DNA of 64,000 bases from Conoideocrella luteorostrata. Taxonomy: Eukaryota; Ascomycota; Sordariomycetes; Hypocreales; Clavicipitaceae. The position numbers were made by a program, and so were the translations under genes. The DNA is taken from contig JASWJB010000154.1 in the NCBI GenBank assembly GCA_032433595.1, positions 1-64,000 on the forward strand. Reading direction: 5' to 3'. Of the stretch, positions 11,133 to 22,293 are shown one piece after another; positions within the stretch are counted from its first letter, which is position 1, and every line of letters starts with the position of its first letter. The notes beneath the pieces were generated by a model. It searched no databases. It had not been told where the DNA came from and saw only the letters and a program-made list of their open reading frames with translations.

Positions 11133-12136
11133 ATGGTCACAGGCGGATCCGACCCGTCTTTCGCAACCGACTTGATTGAGACTGTGCAGTCGCCAGCCAA
11201 CGTTCCTCCGAGGGATGTCACGGATCAGATATGTCACGCGTTTTTCGACACCCTGCACGTAGTGTACCCGGTCTTGCATCGTCCGACTCGTCAGGCTGAA
11301 CTCGGAAATCAAGCATGTCTCCAACAGCGTCGTCCGACGGACACCGGTCTACGCATATCCCGCCGTGATCGACGTATATGAGTGGCAAACTAAAATGACG
11401 GAGCAGCTGGACCAATGGGAGGACCACATACCTACCGGCGACGGCTCGACTACCTCACAGCACTTGGACAGCCTGTGCCACATTCAAGGCCATATCCTGC
11501 GATGGTCCTCTTGCGGCCGAGCCGGCAACCCCCAAGCCCACGAAACAGGCTTTGGAAAAATGCCATTCCCGCGCAAGAGAGACACTAAGCCTAATGAACA
11601 GACTTTACGCCCGGAACATGCTTACACACAGCTTTTTGACGTTTAATGCCGTGATTCTCGGCACCCTTAGCATGCTGTACTGCATCAAAATGGTCCCCAC
11701 GCGTATAGAGCAGACCGAACCGGCTGAGCTCATCGAGGTTCTGGGGATAGCGTCCAGCCTCTTGAGCGCCGCGGGCGAGCACTGGTCTGAGGCGAGAAGA
11801 TGCCGCGACATACTCGATGAGCTCGGCCGCTTCGTGCTGAAGCAACTCATGAGCACGGAAAACACTTCTTCTTCCGGAGACCAGACCGGCAGGAGACGAG
11901 GTCGCAACGTTTCTCGTCAACCATTGGCTATCGCTTCCACGCCATTGTCTCTGCCACCCGAGGCGGGCTTCTCCGACACAGGACTGATGTACACGCCCGT
12001 GGTGGAACCGAGTGCTTTTTTCGACGAGTTCCTCCGCAGAGGTTCATTTGGTAATGTCGTGGTCGATGAAGATCCCAGCAACACTGACGAGATTGTGCGA
12101 AACATGTTCCAAGAATGCACCAATCCGTTCGGTTAA
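11133..12136 (+). pseudogene. Fungal-specific transcription factor pseudogene
   Basis: The first part (11133-11300) contains HAFFDTLHVVYPVLHRPT, the typical start of the fungal transcription factor middle-homology domain. The sequence then jumps to another frame at about 11353 (VIDVYEWQTKMTEQLDQW) and again near 11545 (ALEKCHSRARETLSLMNRL). It finishes in a normal-looking C-terminus of the family ending NMFQECTNPFG at 12136. The N-terminal Zn2Cys6 domain and a large central part are absent. With at least two frame changes and missing segments it cannot encode a regulator. A residual ORF of about 190 residues remains at the 3' end. Confidence 0.6.
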
Positions 12137-12335
12137 GGTACATCAGCGGTAGAAAAATAATACATAAGAGACCCCATCTATACTCTATTTCCCTGTATCC
12201 CGTGTGTAACGTAGCCGTCAAGCAGAGTCTATATCGCTTCCCATCGCGCCACGAGAAAATAAAACGATTCCGCGCTCCGTCACTGATTTCACATTATCCT
12301 TGGGCCCCCCGACCAGATGCAGCTGGACCCGTCCC

Positions 12336-12790
12336 TCAGACGTACTTGGTATGCTGCGCCAGCTTTATCGGCTTCTCTAACCCATCCTCGCCCATCTTGT
12401 TGATCCTGATGGTCACAAATGCCAAGCTCCCGCCAACTCGCTCTGCAGCGCCGTGGATGACGAGCGTGTCGCCCGCCTCGGCCGCCGCCAGGAAGCTAGG
12501 CGCATCTCCACCGACGCACCAGTCTTTTCGCACAAGTCGTGATAGCAGATGGCCAGCCCGGTGACAAAGTCCACTATCGTCGCGCTTACTGCGCCGTGCA
12601 GGCCGCCATTGCTGTTGAGGTGCGTCGCCGTCAGCTTGAGGGGGAGGGTGACGGTGCCGGCCTAGGCGTTGGCGAGCTTGGTGTCGGAGAGTATGAGGCC
12701 GTAGATTGGGGACTTGGCGAGGAGGGCAGCCAAAAGGTCTCTAACTCGTGTTGTTCGTGCCACAGCGGAGGCCCCGGATCCTCAGCGGTG
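12336..12790 (-). pseudogene. Hotdog-fold acyl-CoA thioesterase pseudogene
   Basis: Read on the minus strand, the product shows the 4HBT/PaaI-type thioesterase signature THLNSNGGLHGAVSATIVDF followed by TGLAICYHDL. In these enzymes the Asn/Gly-His region forms the active site. The 5' part (GASAVARTTRVRDLLAALLAKSPIYGLILSDTKLANA) is followed by an in-frame TAG at about 12660. Near 12500 the frame shifts before the C-terminal strand pair GDTLVIHGAAERVGGSLAFVTIRI and the usual ...LAQHTKYV end. One stop and one frameshift make it a pseudogene. An unusual intron could hide the stop but not the frameshift. Confidence 0.65.
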
Positions 12791-13472
12791 CTCAACGAGT
12801 TTCATTCTTATGAATCCTGAGCAGCTAAGGAATTATGTATCCAGCATTCATTCTGCAATGGGCGTCCATTACTGCCACTTTGCTGACATACATGGATTTC
12901 TCACGATGGCATCTGAGCAACGAACCCCTTCCTGCGAGTATATATGCCTTTGGTGCGGCATTGGACCCAACAGAGTGGAGTGACTTCTGTAGGTCGACAT
13001 TTCGGCCGAGGCAACAGGGAAGGCAAATAAGAACAGTGCGAGGAAAGGGACGAGGCGGCCTGTCATGTTGGCAGCCGTTCTAGGGAATGGAAGATAACAG
13101 ACCGTGGCTGAGCATGCGCATATGCAATGATGCTTGCCGTACGTGCGTCGGTGTTCAGAGTGGTCCCCGAGACCCATGCTCCGTCTCTGGCAATTTGATC
13201 TGTCGGCTCACACCCTGTCTTTTGCTTGACTCAGTCGCTGAAAGCAGCGGGTTGGGTTTGCTTGGAGCTACCTTGCTCCACCTCTTCCCTTGTTGGCGGC
13301 GGCTCTAGTTCGATTTGTCACCCCACAAGCTGCATTTGGCGCTGCAAACCCCGCTGATTCTACTTTAGCATTGCAAGAACATCAATTACCATTAGCCCGA
13401 TGGCAAATGAATCGGGCTAAACCCAAATCTTGATCCAGCGCGTAGAATATTTGAAATAATACGGTACGTCAG

Positions 13473-13554
13473 TGTCACAGGAAATATGAGCCTATTTAAG
13501 AGTTATAACTACACATGAAAAGTGGCTTCTGGCTACGCCATTTTTTGTGTGACA
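13473..13554. mobile_element. 82-bp MITE-like element, copy A
   Basis: The element begins TGTCACA and ends TGTGACA, a perfect 7-bp terminal inverted repeat. The interior (GAAATATGAGCCTATTTAAG, then ACTACACATGAAAAGTGG, then GGCTACGCCATTTTTTG) recurs at 13675 and 62269. It has no coding capacity and the small size is typical of a MITE. Confidence 0.7.
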
Positions 13555-13674
13555 GTTATGAGCCCGGGAGGGTCCGTGGCCTAGTTAGCAAACGCCCGGG
13601 CGGCGCGCAACATTATGGGTTCCGCTTTGATCGCAGCTTGCAATCCAAGCTGGGGGGTTAGGGGGGGGGGGGTG

Positions 13675-13757
13675 TGTCATAGGAAAATATGAGCCTATTT
13701 AAGGGTCATAACTACACATGAAAAGTGGCCTCTGGCTACGCTATTTTTTGTGTGACA
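13675..13757. mobile_element. 83-bp MITE-like element, copy B
   Basis: Second copy of the TGTCACA element with 5' end TGTCATA and 3' end TGTGACA. It is preceded by a poly-G tract and ends about 155 bp before the acyltransferase start codon, so it sits in that gene's promoter region. Confidence 0.7.
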
Positions 13758-13913
13758 GTCAGACTTGCACCCCTCTTGTGACCACCCTGCTGGCTATTCC
13801 TGTTTTTCTGTGCGCCTAATTCGCCTTGTTTATTACGCAAGGCCTGCACTCTGCACTATTCACTACTGTATCGTTGAGTATGCTTTCAAAAGAAGTGTAA
13901 TTCATTTTTCATC

Positions 13914-15258
13914 ATGCCGTATAACCCCTTGGTTGATTCCGCCTTGGTAGTCGTGCTGACCGTCATCATTGTTGGTTTCACGTCAGCCTCGTCCTTTCTT
14001 CGTCCGGCTTGTCTCGTCATTTTAGGTGCCCTTACATGGGACTGTGTTTTGGGATGCCCTGTATACACGTCGAGAAGCTCTTGGGCAGCGTCTATCGGAG
14101 GCTACACACTGTCTTCGCTATTTCATTATATCGACGTTGCGGTTATTAACCAATGGAGCTTTGATCTTCGAGGACCAAGACGGGACTTGATAACGCGCTT
14201 TTCCAAACCTACAACGCACAAATCGGCCGAAAGCTCGATCTTGAAACTGCAGCATCAACTATTGTCCAGGTTGGCTTTTGGGCTTTCCGTTTTCTTTTCC
14301 TGGCGATTTGTTGGCACTCCCTACGAGCCCAGAGGCGTGTCTCTGCTGAAGACGGGACAAGCAATATCTCGATCGCGATTCCTGGGCAAAAAGGCATTAA
14401 CTGTTCTGATATGCTATTTAGTTCTGGATCTAATGGATGCTTCGGCGGATGTAGAGATCACAACTAGGTTCTACCGACCTGATCAGGTGGGTTTTTTTTC
14501 AAGGCTGGCTGATGTATCCTTGGAAGAATTGGTTATGAGATTCTTTGCTGCATTGGGGCTGGGCGCTGGGCTCGTAGCTGTCCAGCGCGGAGCATACAGT
14601 GTCGCAGCATTCGTCTGTGTCGCAGCAGGCATTCACTCCCCTAGTGAATGGCCTCCTTTCAATGGTCCGTTTACGGCCATATGTGGCTTGGGAAGCTTCT
14701 GGAGGTTAGTCTGCGAGTTAGCTTATCCCACGACTGGAGCTCTAATGCCATCACAGAGTTTTTTGGCATCAAATCAACACCCACAGGCTGATGACAATCT
14801 CGAACTTGTTCCTCTTTGAGCTTTTACGCCTTCCCAAGTCGGGGAGAATGGTTCGTTACTTACGTGTCTGGGCTGTGTTCCTTGCATCTGGCCTTTTTCA
14901 TGTTGCAATTGATGCCTCTTCTGGTAAGCTTATGATCGGTGTATAGCTAGCTCATTTGTCTCACATGCGCATAGGAATTGATTGGAAAAGTTCCGGCTCG
15001 TTGCGCTTTTTTGCTACGCAACCAGTGGGCATTTTTGCCGAGGAGCTTTTTCATGCATTAGCTGGTTTCGTAGGTCGTCCCGCTAGCCAAACACCATCGG
15101 CTGCTGGGCGCTGTATAGGGGCACTTTGGGTCGGGCTATGGATGGCTTGGACGGCCCCAGCATATCTGTATCCAATTTTAAACGCGAATGGCCCGCAGGA
15201 TAGCGGGGTGGTGCCATTTAGCGTCATTAAATACGTAAGAGATTTTCGCAATCATTGA
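13914..15258 (+). CDS. Wax-synthase-like MBOAT acyltransferase, 413 aa
   Basis: The spliced exons are 13914-14704, 14757-14923 and 14975-15258, with clean GT-AG introns of 52 and 51 nt. The protein is a polytopic membrane protein (hydrophobic spans at about 10-35, 60-80, 115-135 and several near the C-terminus). The join of exons 1 and 2 restores the family's FWHQ motif (...SFWRVFWHQINTHRLM...). Exon 2 carries FLASGLFHVAID with the probable catalytic histidine. Fungal members of this group (wax synthase/Tri7-like) acetylate secondary metabolites, mainly terpenoids, in the endomembrane system. It lies 5 kb left of the diterpene cluster and could acylate its product, but that link is inference. 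The first exon alone looks truncated, and the 52-nt intron resolves this. Confidence 0.75.
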
Positions 15259-15755
15259 ATAAGCTGGTGCAGGATCTGGACATCTGCAATGAATTTATAA
15301 CACATGTTTGGGTTGAACTAGTAGTAAAAGTATTCATCAAGCTATGGGGGCTACACAGCCTATCGTACCTGGACACAGATAAAGACATCCAATATAAATA
15401 ACATGTTGGGAAATGCAGTCCAACGTGTGGACACCTTAAGATAGCGTGGGCCACTGGCTGCCCCGTGCTATATTTCCACAGCCTGTTGGCTATGCATGAC
15501 TGAACTTGCTACGGCTTTCACCAGTGAGAGGTTTCTCGTAATACTGCTGTTGCGCCACGCGGGGTTGTTTTCAGCAGTCCATCTTACAACTCGTAGAGCT
15601 TTCGCGTGCATCTGCATGGTCTCTCGAATTGTCTTCATATTCCTCTGCGCTATCGCGTAAGATATCTCCCAATACCGTTCGTTCAGCCTTTGACTCAATT
15701 GCAACAGCACTGACACTCTCGTTGGGAACCATTAAAGTGGTCATGACATTAAGAC
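15259..15755. other. Intergenic, no gene recognised
   Basis: About 500 bp after the acyltransferase gene without a supported coding region. Confidence 0.4.
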
Positions 15756-15815
15756 ATGGCAAGCAATACTTCCCTAAAGGACACGACAACATGCATCACA
15801 GATTCACACGACAAG

Positions 15816-16010
15816 ATGACTTCGAGCGAAAACGTGCAAGCCGCTGAAGAAACTATCTCGGATACAGGTATGGCCGTAGGCCCTGTTACCCGACCTGCAG
15901 AGTTCCTAGCCCTCTCTCACTGGCGAACAATTCTCACAATCTTGTCGTTGAGTATTGGAACGCTTTTGGTTGCCATTGATACAACAAAGCTCATCCTCCA
16001 TCCACAAAAG
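15816..16010 (+). pseudogene. Possible MFS transporter N-terminal fragment
   Basis: From the ATG at 15816 the frame reads a short hydrophilic leader, then HWRTILTILSLSIGTLLVAIDTT. This resembles the first transmembrane helix of fungal DHA-type major facilitator transporters, including the conserved LVAxDTT. After this helix the frame loses all similarity and ends, and no further membrane helices are found downstream. It is best read as the broken 5' end of a transporter gene. Chance similarity is possible. Confidence 0.35.
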
Positions 16011-16148
16011 GTACTTGCAATGGGCACGTACGGAGTAATAGTGCGGAGTACGGTACGTTACCAAAGTAGACACTCAGAGTGGGGGAGCACAGTATGTGTG
16101 CATGACCTGGAGCAGCCATGCCATGTTTGTCATCAAGGCCGGGTATAA

Positions 16149-17418
16149 GCGGCTGGGGTACCATTATAGAGGGTACTTTGTAGCACTGCGACAGGTCATA
16201 TATATAGGCTGTTCTTGTGCTGTGTATTAGGTTTCGGCGCACTGCAACTAAAAGTGTGGGTATGATTGCGACGCTGTTGCCTGATAAGTGTTGTTGGTCC
16301 TCGTTCGCCTCACGATATTCGCACATCCTCCTCCGACCAAAAATAGGGCTTCCGAACACCTGTCTCTTCTCTTTATCCCGGTATCCCCGACCTTATGTGT
16401 GTTTCGGGGCCATCTGGCTGCGTTTTTGGGCTACATTGAGTCTGCATCAGCGACCTGTTGCCTCAGTTAGCGCGCCTACATTTTAGCTTGTTGGGTGCCG
16501 TGCAAAGGAAGTTTGCTCTAATTATGCAGCAGATAGTGTGGGTTCATTAGTGACGAAGGATTTGGCCGCCTCCAAGGCAGTGTGCCGTATCTCAGAAGGT
16601 ATGGAACCCACAAGGCGATTCGTAGCCCCAAACCAACTGACTATGCGGCAAATATTATGATTCAGATTTTACTCGCCGAATTTTGTGCAGAGTGAGCGCT
16701 TGAGCAGCTATATTAAGAAATTACTATTGAAGTTCCAGCAAGGAGCAGTTCTTCTCTGGTATCTCTCACGCTACGCAGTATTTCCCGCCCCAAATAGCTA
16801 TGTCACACGGAAGCACGTAGAATTCCCATGGGATCCACTGAATTCTATCAGACCTTTCTGAATTCAACATTCCAATGCAAACATCAATGATTCGCAGCCG
16901 CCACATCGTTACAAACTATCTCAGGCAACAATCTTTCGGCAGTCTCAACATTGAGCAACTGGGGCTCCACATTAATGTCGCGAATAATGAGTTTGATATA
17001 GCCTGTGACATCAGTAGTCATAACAGCTAACAGTGATCAGATTATCTAGCAGAAGTGTATTCAATTTGAGGCATTTTCCGTACTTCAGGCTGCTGAGGAA
17101 CTCTGGAACACGCTAAGTTTAGCTAAAAATCAACACAGTCAGCTTTTTATGTCAAGTAGATATAACTGAACTTCTAAGATTCACGGCTCCCACTCCTCCT
17201 TAACTACTGTAGCTATCCTTGCAATAGGACCATGTCATGCAACATCAGCACAGTAGTGATGATTTCTCTGACTGTGAATAGGGAGATGCACCTCCACCTC
17301 TCAGCAGGAACTCGAGACCATACTGATCATAAACTTTGCGCTGAGTTGATCTACGTGCCTCGTACGAAATGAGTGCCCAATACTGCTTCAGACTTTTGAA
17401 GTCGAACCCTATGCAGTG
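16149..17418. other. Intergenic, no gene recognised
   Basis: About 1.3 kb of ordinary composition without a supportable gene. It may contain decayed coding sequence, but no motif could be followed. Confidence 0.4.
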
Positions 17419-18955
17419 CTAAGATTTCAAAACCCATCTTGCATTACCGCGACGGCGGAGCTTCACTAGGAAGTCCTCGTCCGGCAGATGTACGGCAATT
17501 CCAGGCTTTGACTTTGCTGCTGTTGGGTATGTCCACCTTCCACTTGACGGCTCAATATCGAAACGTAAAACCACCTGGACAGAGAGTCGAGCCTCCACCA
17601 AAACCTCGAAAGGTGTTGGAATTGGCAGGAGAGGTTCAAAGATATTTGCATTTATGGGAAGAGCTGTGTTACTGTGATGATGGATTCAGAATCCCTAGTC
17701 TGACGGTTCCGTCCAAATCCCCCTATAAATACCCCTACAATATAAGACACGCCCGTCCTGAATTCCTGCCTTGGGCCCAGAGGCCACGTATCCTTTCTCT
17801 CACAGCCCGTGTATCCACATATCCACCCACACACACACAAGTGCAATCCAACAAAAGGCGGTGAGGTTGTAGCCTCTACTCTTGTTCGGTGGCTTTCGGA
17901 TAAATCTTCTGTGGTTGAATACAGCAACGTCCTCTTCCCAGTTGTCCACGTCACGATGATGCACCCATGCAGGTATCAGCACTATGGCGTCTTTTTTGAG
18001 AAGGAATCGGCCGTCGAGAAGCTCATCGTCTATTACCGCTCTGGGTGACACTCCAGTTCCGTGGAAGCGCAGAGTCTCTTGGAAGGTGGACGCAAGGACC
18101 GGGCAAGACTGTGACAGATGCGCTGTGTCTACTGTGTATACACCATCGTGTTCCACACACGCCTTGGAAAGCTCAGCTCGGCACTCTTCGAGGATAGCGG
18201 AGTCCGAAAACATATGATATAGCAGCCAAAATACAGCTGGTCTCATGTTGCTGATGAGCCTAAGAGCCTGCCCAACCTCGATGCGTGCAATGTCCCGAAA
18301 TGGTATGTCGTTCTTTACATGGAATTTGAACCTCTCGGCAATAAGAGCCGACATATCGTCATTTTCTAGAAGAAGCGTGTTAAAGTACGACTCAAATGCG
18401 TCAACAGGTATTTTGCGCGCCCGGACGTGCTTTGATGCTGTTAAGGAAGGAAGTATATTTATCAGGAGTGGCATAAGCCCAGTTTCATAATCACTGCCAG
18501 TATGAGCCAAAATTCGGGAGAGATATTTGCTCAGAGTGTGCTTACCGCCATGCTTTCTCAACCTTAGGATTATGGAAAGGGTTGAGCTGTCCATAAATGC
18601 AATTCGTTGCTAATACAACAACTTCATGGTCGACCCAAGCCTCTATATTGAGGGCAATAATATCCTGGGCCGCACAACAATCCAGTGACCTTTTAATAAT
18701 TTCTGCCGCTTTCCGTGTTAGAACACCAAGCTTTGGTCCGGGGCTCATAGTATCATGAATGATCTTGCTCATAACAGCGATAAACCCATGGTTATTCTTA
18801 TAATCTTTCCTGATGATCTTCCGTGCTTCTGTGCTTAACCCAATAACGCGCGCAGACATTTCCACTAAGATTGGCAGAAATAACAACGTTTGAACGTGCT
18901 TTTGCACCACAGGAATTAGAGACGTGGCATTAACGATATATAAATACTTCAGCCT
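17419..18955 (-). pseudogene. CYP7B-like cytochrome P450 pseudogene
   Basis: On the minus strand the sequence runs KYLYIVNATSLIPVVQKH..., then AWR, a 52-nt GT-AG intron, ...DYETGLMPLLINILPSLTA, an I-helix region, the K-helix ETLR and the HHRDVDNWEEDVAVFNHRRF meander. This is the pattern of fungal P450s related to sterol 7-alpha-hydroxylase (CYP7/CYP8 type). After RRFIRKPPNKSRGYNLTAF, about 190 bp of non-homologous sequence intervenes. The heme motif then appears as FRGFGGGSTLCPG, but the 13 or so residues that normally follow the cysteine are deleted. The C-terminus (VVLRFDIEPSSGRW) is in another frame. The N-terminal membrane anchor was not found. The break at the heme ligand makes the gene inactive. 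Confidence 0.65.
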
Positions 18956-18960
18956 GCTGG

Positions 18961-20486
18961 CGGGCTTATGGGCCGAATGATCCCAGACCCAAGGTTGATC
19001 ATCGGCCAGATGGGTTGGTTGTATGTTTGTACCCCTGTAATCAGAGACTGGACACAGTCATCACTAAATTATGAGTATTTGTGGCCCCTGTCAGCTGCAG
19101 ATGGATCACCTAGTCTATTAAGTACTTCAATATCCATGTGCGTGATTTGCTGTCCTTACTGGATAAGATGGAGACAGAACGAATTTTACATGAAGCAACA
19201 TTATGTCACAAAAGTACTACGCCATAACCTCGCATCCTCTCGTCTGCCAGCTGCAGTGTTTCTTTGTGTTTTACCACGCAGACTGAGGCTAACGTACAAA
19301 TAAATATGCACGTTCAGCTTTAGCTACAGCAAAGCAAAAGAAAAATGTATTAGGAGACGTAAGAATCGTTATCTTAGTGGCCTTGCCTTTCTCGAGGCGT
19401 CTCAGCATTTAAAGCGCGCATCTAAACGAGAAGAAAGAGCATTTTGACTCTACATAAACACTATCACAGCTTTTCACTCCATCTACTCCTTCTCAACACC
19501 CAAAACAAAGTTCCTTCATGCTCTCGTTACCCCATTGGTCGTCAACAGTCGGAATCGGTCTGCTTTGGCCGAAACCCATAGTGTCATCTGCATCGAAGAG
19601 CTGCGCGCTCTAGTGGTTTTGCCTTTCCAGGACTTTCTGTTCATAGCTCCATCAGCTTGTTGGTACTTTATTTAGGTTGTCAATCGCAAATTAAAGCTCA
19701 AAGACAAGCATGAAAGCCATTCACGGATAGCGTCGTGGCTGCCAAAAATGCCTGCATCAGCACTGGCAAAAGTGTCGAGCCCCACCGTTGCTTCAATAGC
19801 AACGGTATTGTTTGCGATGGTTACAGCTGCGACGCGACGAGCGCTATCCCCTAGGATTGCCCCGTAGGCGAGAACCACGAGAGGCAGGAGGACATCATGA
19901 CAGGTAGGCTGAAGAAATGACCTACTCCCCAGGCCCACTACGCCGCTACCAGAGAATCCGCTTAATACGGCAGAGCAATGACTCACAGTGACGATCAATG
20001 TTCCTCCTCTTGCTTCAGGCAATCGTGGAACTAAATTTCTCTTGCTCAAGCCGCTCTCAGCTAACAACATAACTGTAGGAAGCACAGGGCTTCTGATTTG
20101 ACGTCAAAAGGTCCTTGCACACCCACCCAACCAGTAGGAGAGAACATGTTAAGGCCCGAACGCCAGGCAGAGAAATGGGCCGTGTAGCTAGGTAGGAGGT
20201 CTTACGCAAGGTATGATAATCTCTTTGGGCAGAAAGTCTGGACTAATAAATGAGAGGTTATTTCAAACTTCCGAGGGGTCACCCACGAATCTAGAAGAGC
20301 GGTTGGTTCTAAGTCTCAGCGATTTTGCCATGGACGAGGTATTAAGCGGACACGAAGAAGTTCCTCTCTCGATTGGATATAATAAGTTGTATGATTTTCT
20401 CATCCGAGCGGAGCGATTGCAGCTAAAGAGGAAATCAGGAAAAGGGATGAGATCAGACCGATGCGTAAAGAAGCGCCAACATTCAG
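18961..20486. other. Intergenic, left border of the diterpene cluster
   Basis: About 1.5 kb between the P450 pseudogene and the first cluster gene. Open frames at 19672-20085 (minus) and 20213-20497 (plus) have no recognisable domain and are not called as genes. Confidence 0.4.
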
Positions 20487-22293
20487 CTATGTGTTAAATC
20501 CTTCAGCTTCTAATAACTCTAAATTTAGCTCCGGTGTCCGTCGCCGAACAAGTAAGCGAGCATTAGGGTCTGGTAGTATACCCATTCCTACAATTAAGGG
20601 TTTTGGTTCCGGAGCATCGTCTGGCAATTTCCAGTCGTACTTGAGAAGTATATGACACAAAGCAATCTTAATCTCATTCGCCGCGAAGAATCTTCCAGGG
20701 CAAGAATGCATGCCATGGCTGAAGCCCATGTGCTGGGCGCTTGTGCTCACTAAATGGCCAAGATGCTCTCGAGCAGGGTCCTCGCGCACCTTTACCCAGC
20801 GATAGGCATCATACTCGAGTGGGTTCTCGTAATATTTCTCATCCCACATATGTGTATTTTCAAAAACCACCCTTGTGCCCTTCTTGATGAGAAAGCCGTC
20901 GGAGAGTCGAACATCTTCTGTTGCTAGTCTGCGAAATGTTGCTGGGCTAGAGTAAGCCAAGGCACTATTTAAAATAGGGTTCCAAGAGCTTACCAATCAT
21001 AACTGGCTTCATTCGTTGTGTTTCTTTTAAAACACTGTCCATTAGCTTCAGTTTGTAAAGTGATGTCTTCTTCAACCCGTTGGCACCCAGCACACGGACT
21101 ATCTCTTCTCTTAATGGCTTGAAGAGATGCGGGCGCACTACAATGTCTAGCATCGCTTGCACCGTCAAGTCGCTAGTTGTATGGTTGGCGACGAGCGACA
21201 GTGTCATTTGTTCAATCGCAGGATCGTAGCCTGCCTTATACTCTTGCGAAAACCATTCGATACAGTCATTGTATTTGATGACTCGGCCATCCTTGGCGCA
21301 CTCAGCCTTGATTTCCTCGCGTCGTTGAAGGTGAGGCGCCAAGGCAGCTCGAACGCGTTTCAACATTCTTCGGAGCTCCCAGCATGAAGGCATAAACCAG
21401 TGAATATATGGTCTTATGAACCGCGGGTATTGACCCATCACGTCTCGTAGAATAAATCCCTGCTTGATCCAATCGCTTGATGCTTCAATCCACTCTTGGT
21501 CTCGACACAATTCCTCTCCCATAAACACCAAGGAGGACATGCGGGCAACAAAAGTATGAATATCATTCTTGGGTGATATCTCATGCCAGTCTAGAAATGT
21601 TAGATCCGCAGCTCCACAGATGTTTTCTCAGCGTGGATAAATCTTGCCTCGTGAATCAGTGAAGATATCTCGAAGAGCGCGACCCGCCTCGATGGATAGT
21701 GGCCCAGTGACTTTCGCTGATAGATGGTCAGAAGTATGAACCTGCAGATGATTCTAGGTTATACGTACTCAATTTCTTGGTCAGATGTATTCTCACAACT
21801 CTGGCAAAGGGATCGCTTGCAACAAAAGGGTCAAAGCCTGGAATATAAGAGTGTAGGTCCTGCTCAAGAAAGTCAGCCCGCCGCACACTCCATTTGCAAT
21901 TGTATTTCGTCGCTTTTTATAACTAACATCAGACGTTGGTATGGCGAAGTTCATGCGAGGGTCGTTTCTGATCTCGTCGATAAAGTCGGGATGCAAAACC
22001 ACGACGTCTCCCCACTCGCAATTAACCCTGTAAGGATTTTTCTGGAACATGCGTCTCCCTTGAAGAAAGAGTTCTTTGCTGCGGCGGTTAAAGTCGATGA
22101 GTCGGCCTCGCATCGTGAGCTCGTTTAGCTGTTTTGGATTTAGTACAGGCAATTTGCCTCTCCCGACAAGGTACATCCACAAAATAGCTGGGAATGCCGC
22201 TAATAACAGAACTCCATGGAGGCCTAGCTCCAAGAAAACGCCTCGTAGTAGACCCTGTCCCGTAGGAGGGACCTCGCTGCGATTAAAGCTCAT
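20487..22293 (-). CDS. Cytochrome P450, CYP68-like (GA14-synthase type), 525 aa
   Basis: Five exons on the minus strand: 22293-21928, 21859-21769, 21716-21648, 21590-20994 and 20941-20487. The frame is continuous (1578 nt). The 21647-21591 intron is a GC-AG intron, and splicing it gives ...TDSRDWHEISP. The product has an N-terminal membrane anchor (about 23-45), the I-helix segment LVANHTTSD, the K-helix KETQR, and the heme motif FSHGMHSCPGRFFA with Cys455 as iron ligand. The order and wording of segments (LNELTMRGR..., YIPGFDPF, LSIEAGRALRDIFTDS, SLVFMGEELCR) match the CYP68 family. CYP68 includes the Fusarium gibberellin P450-1 (GA14 synthase) and other diterpene oxidases. It is divergent from the GGPP synthase gene across 1.4 kb. 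The oxidised position on the terpene cannot be told from sequence. Confidence 0.88.
21591..21647 (-). other. GC-AG intron in the CYP68-like gene
   Basis: The 57-nt intron begins GCAAGA after ...CGAG and ends TTCTAG. Reading through meets a TGA. Removing it joins conserved residues across a split Asp codon. GC-AG introns are a small minority of fungal introns. Confidence 0.7.

Larger units (their letters stand above)
12800..13913. other. Intergenic with two MITE copies
   Basis: About 1.1 kb upstream of the acyltransferase gene. It contains MITE copies at 13473-13554 and 13675-13757, and a G-run at about 13659-13672. No gene is supported. Confidence 0.45.

Noticed and set aside
13560..13670. 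tRNA-like sequence between the two MITE copies
   Set aside because: The A-box is imperfect, there is no TTCGANNCC box and no stable cloverleaf.
14700..14830. Apparent frameshift in the acyltransferase gene
   Set aside because: A 52-nt GT-AG intron (14705-14756) restores the conserved FWHQ motif and the frame.
19672..20085. 137-codon minus-strand frame left of the cluster
   Set aside because: No recognisable domain, and composition resembles a chance frame.
20213..20497. 94-codon plus-strand frame beside the CYP68-like gene
   Set aside because: Runs into the 3' end of the P450 on the other strand, with no family features.
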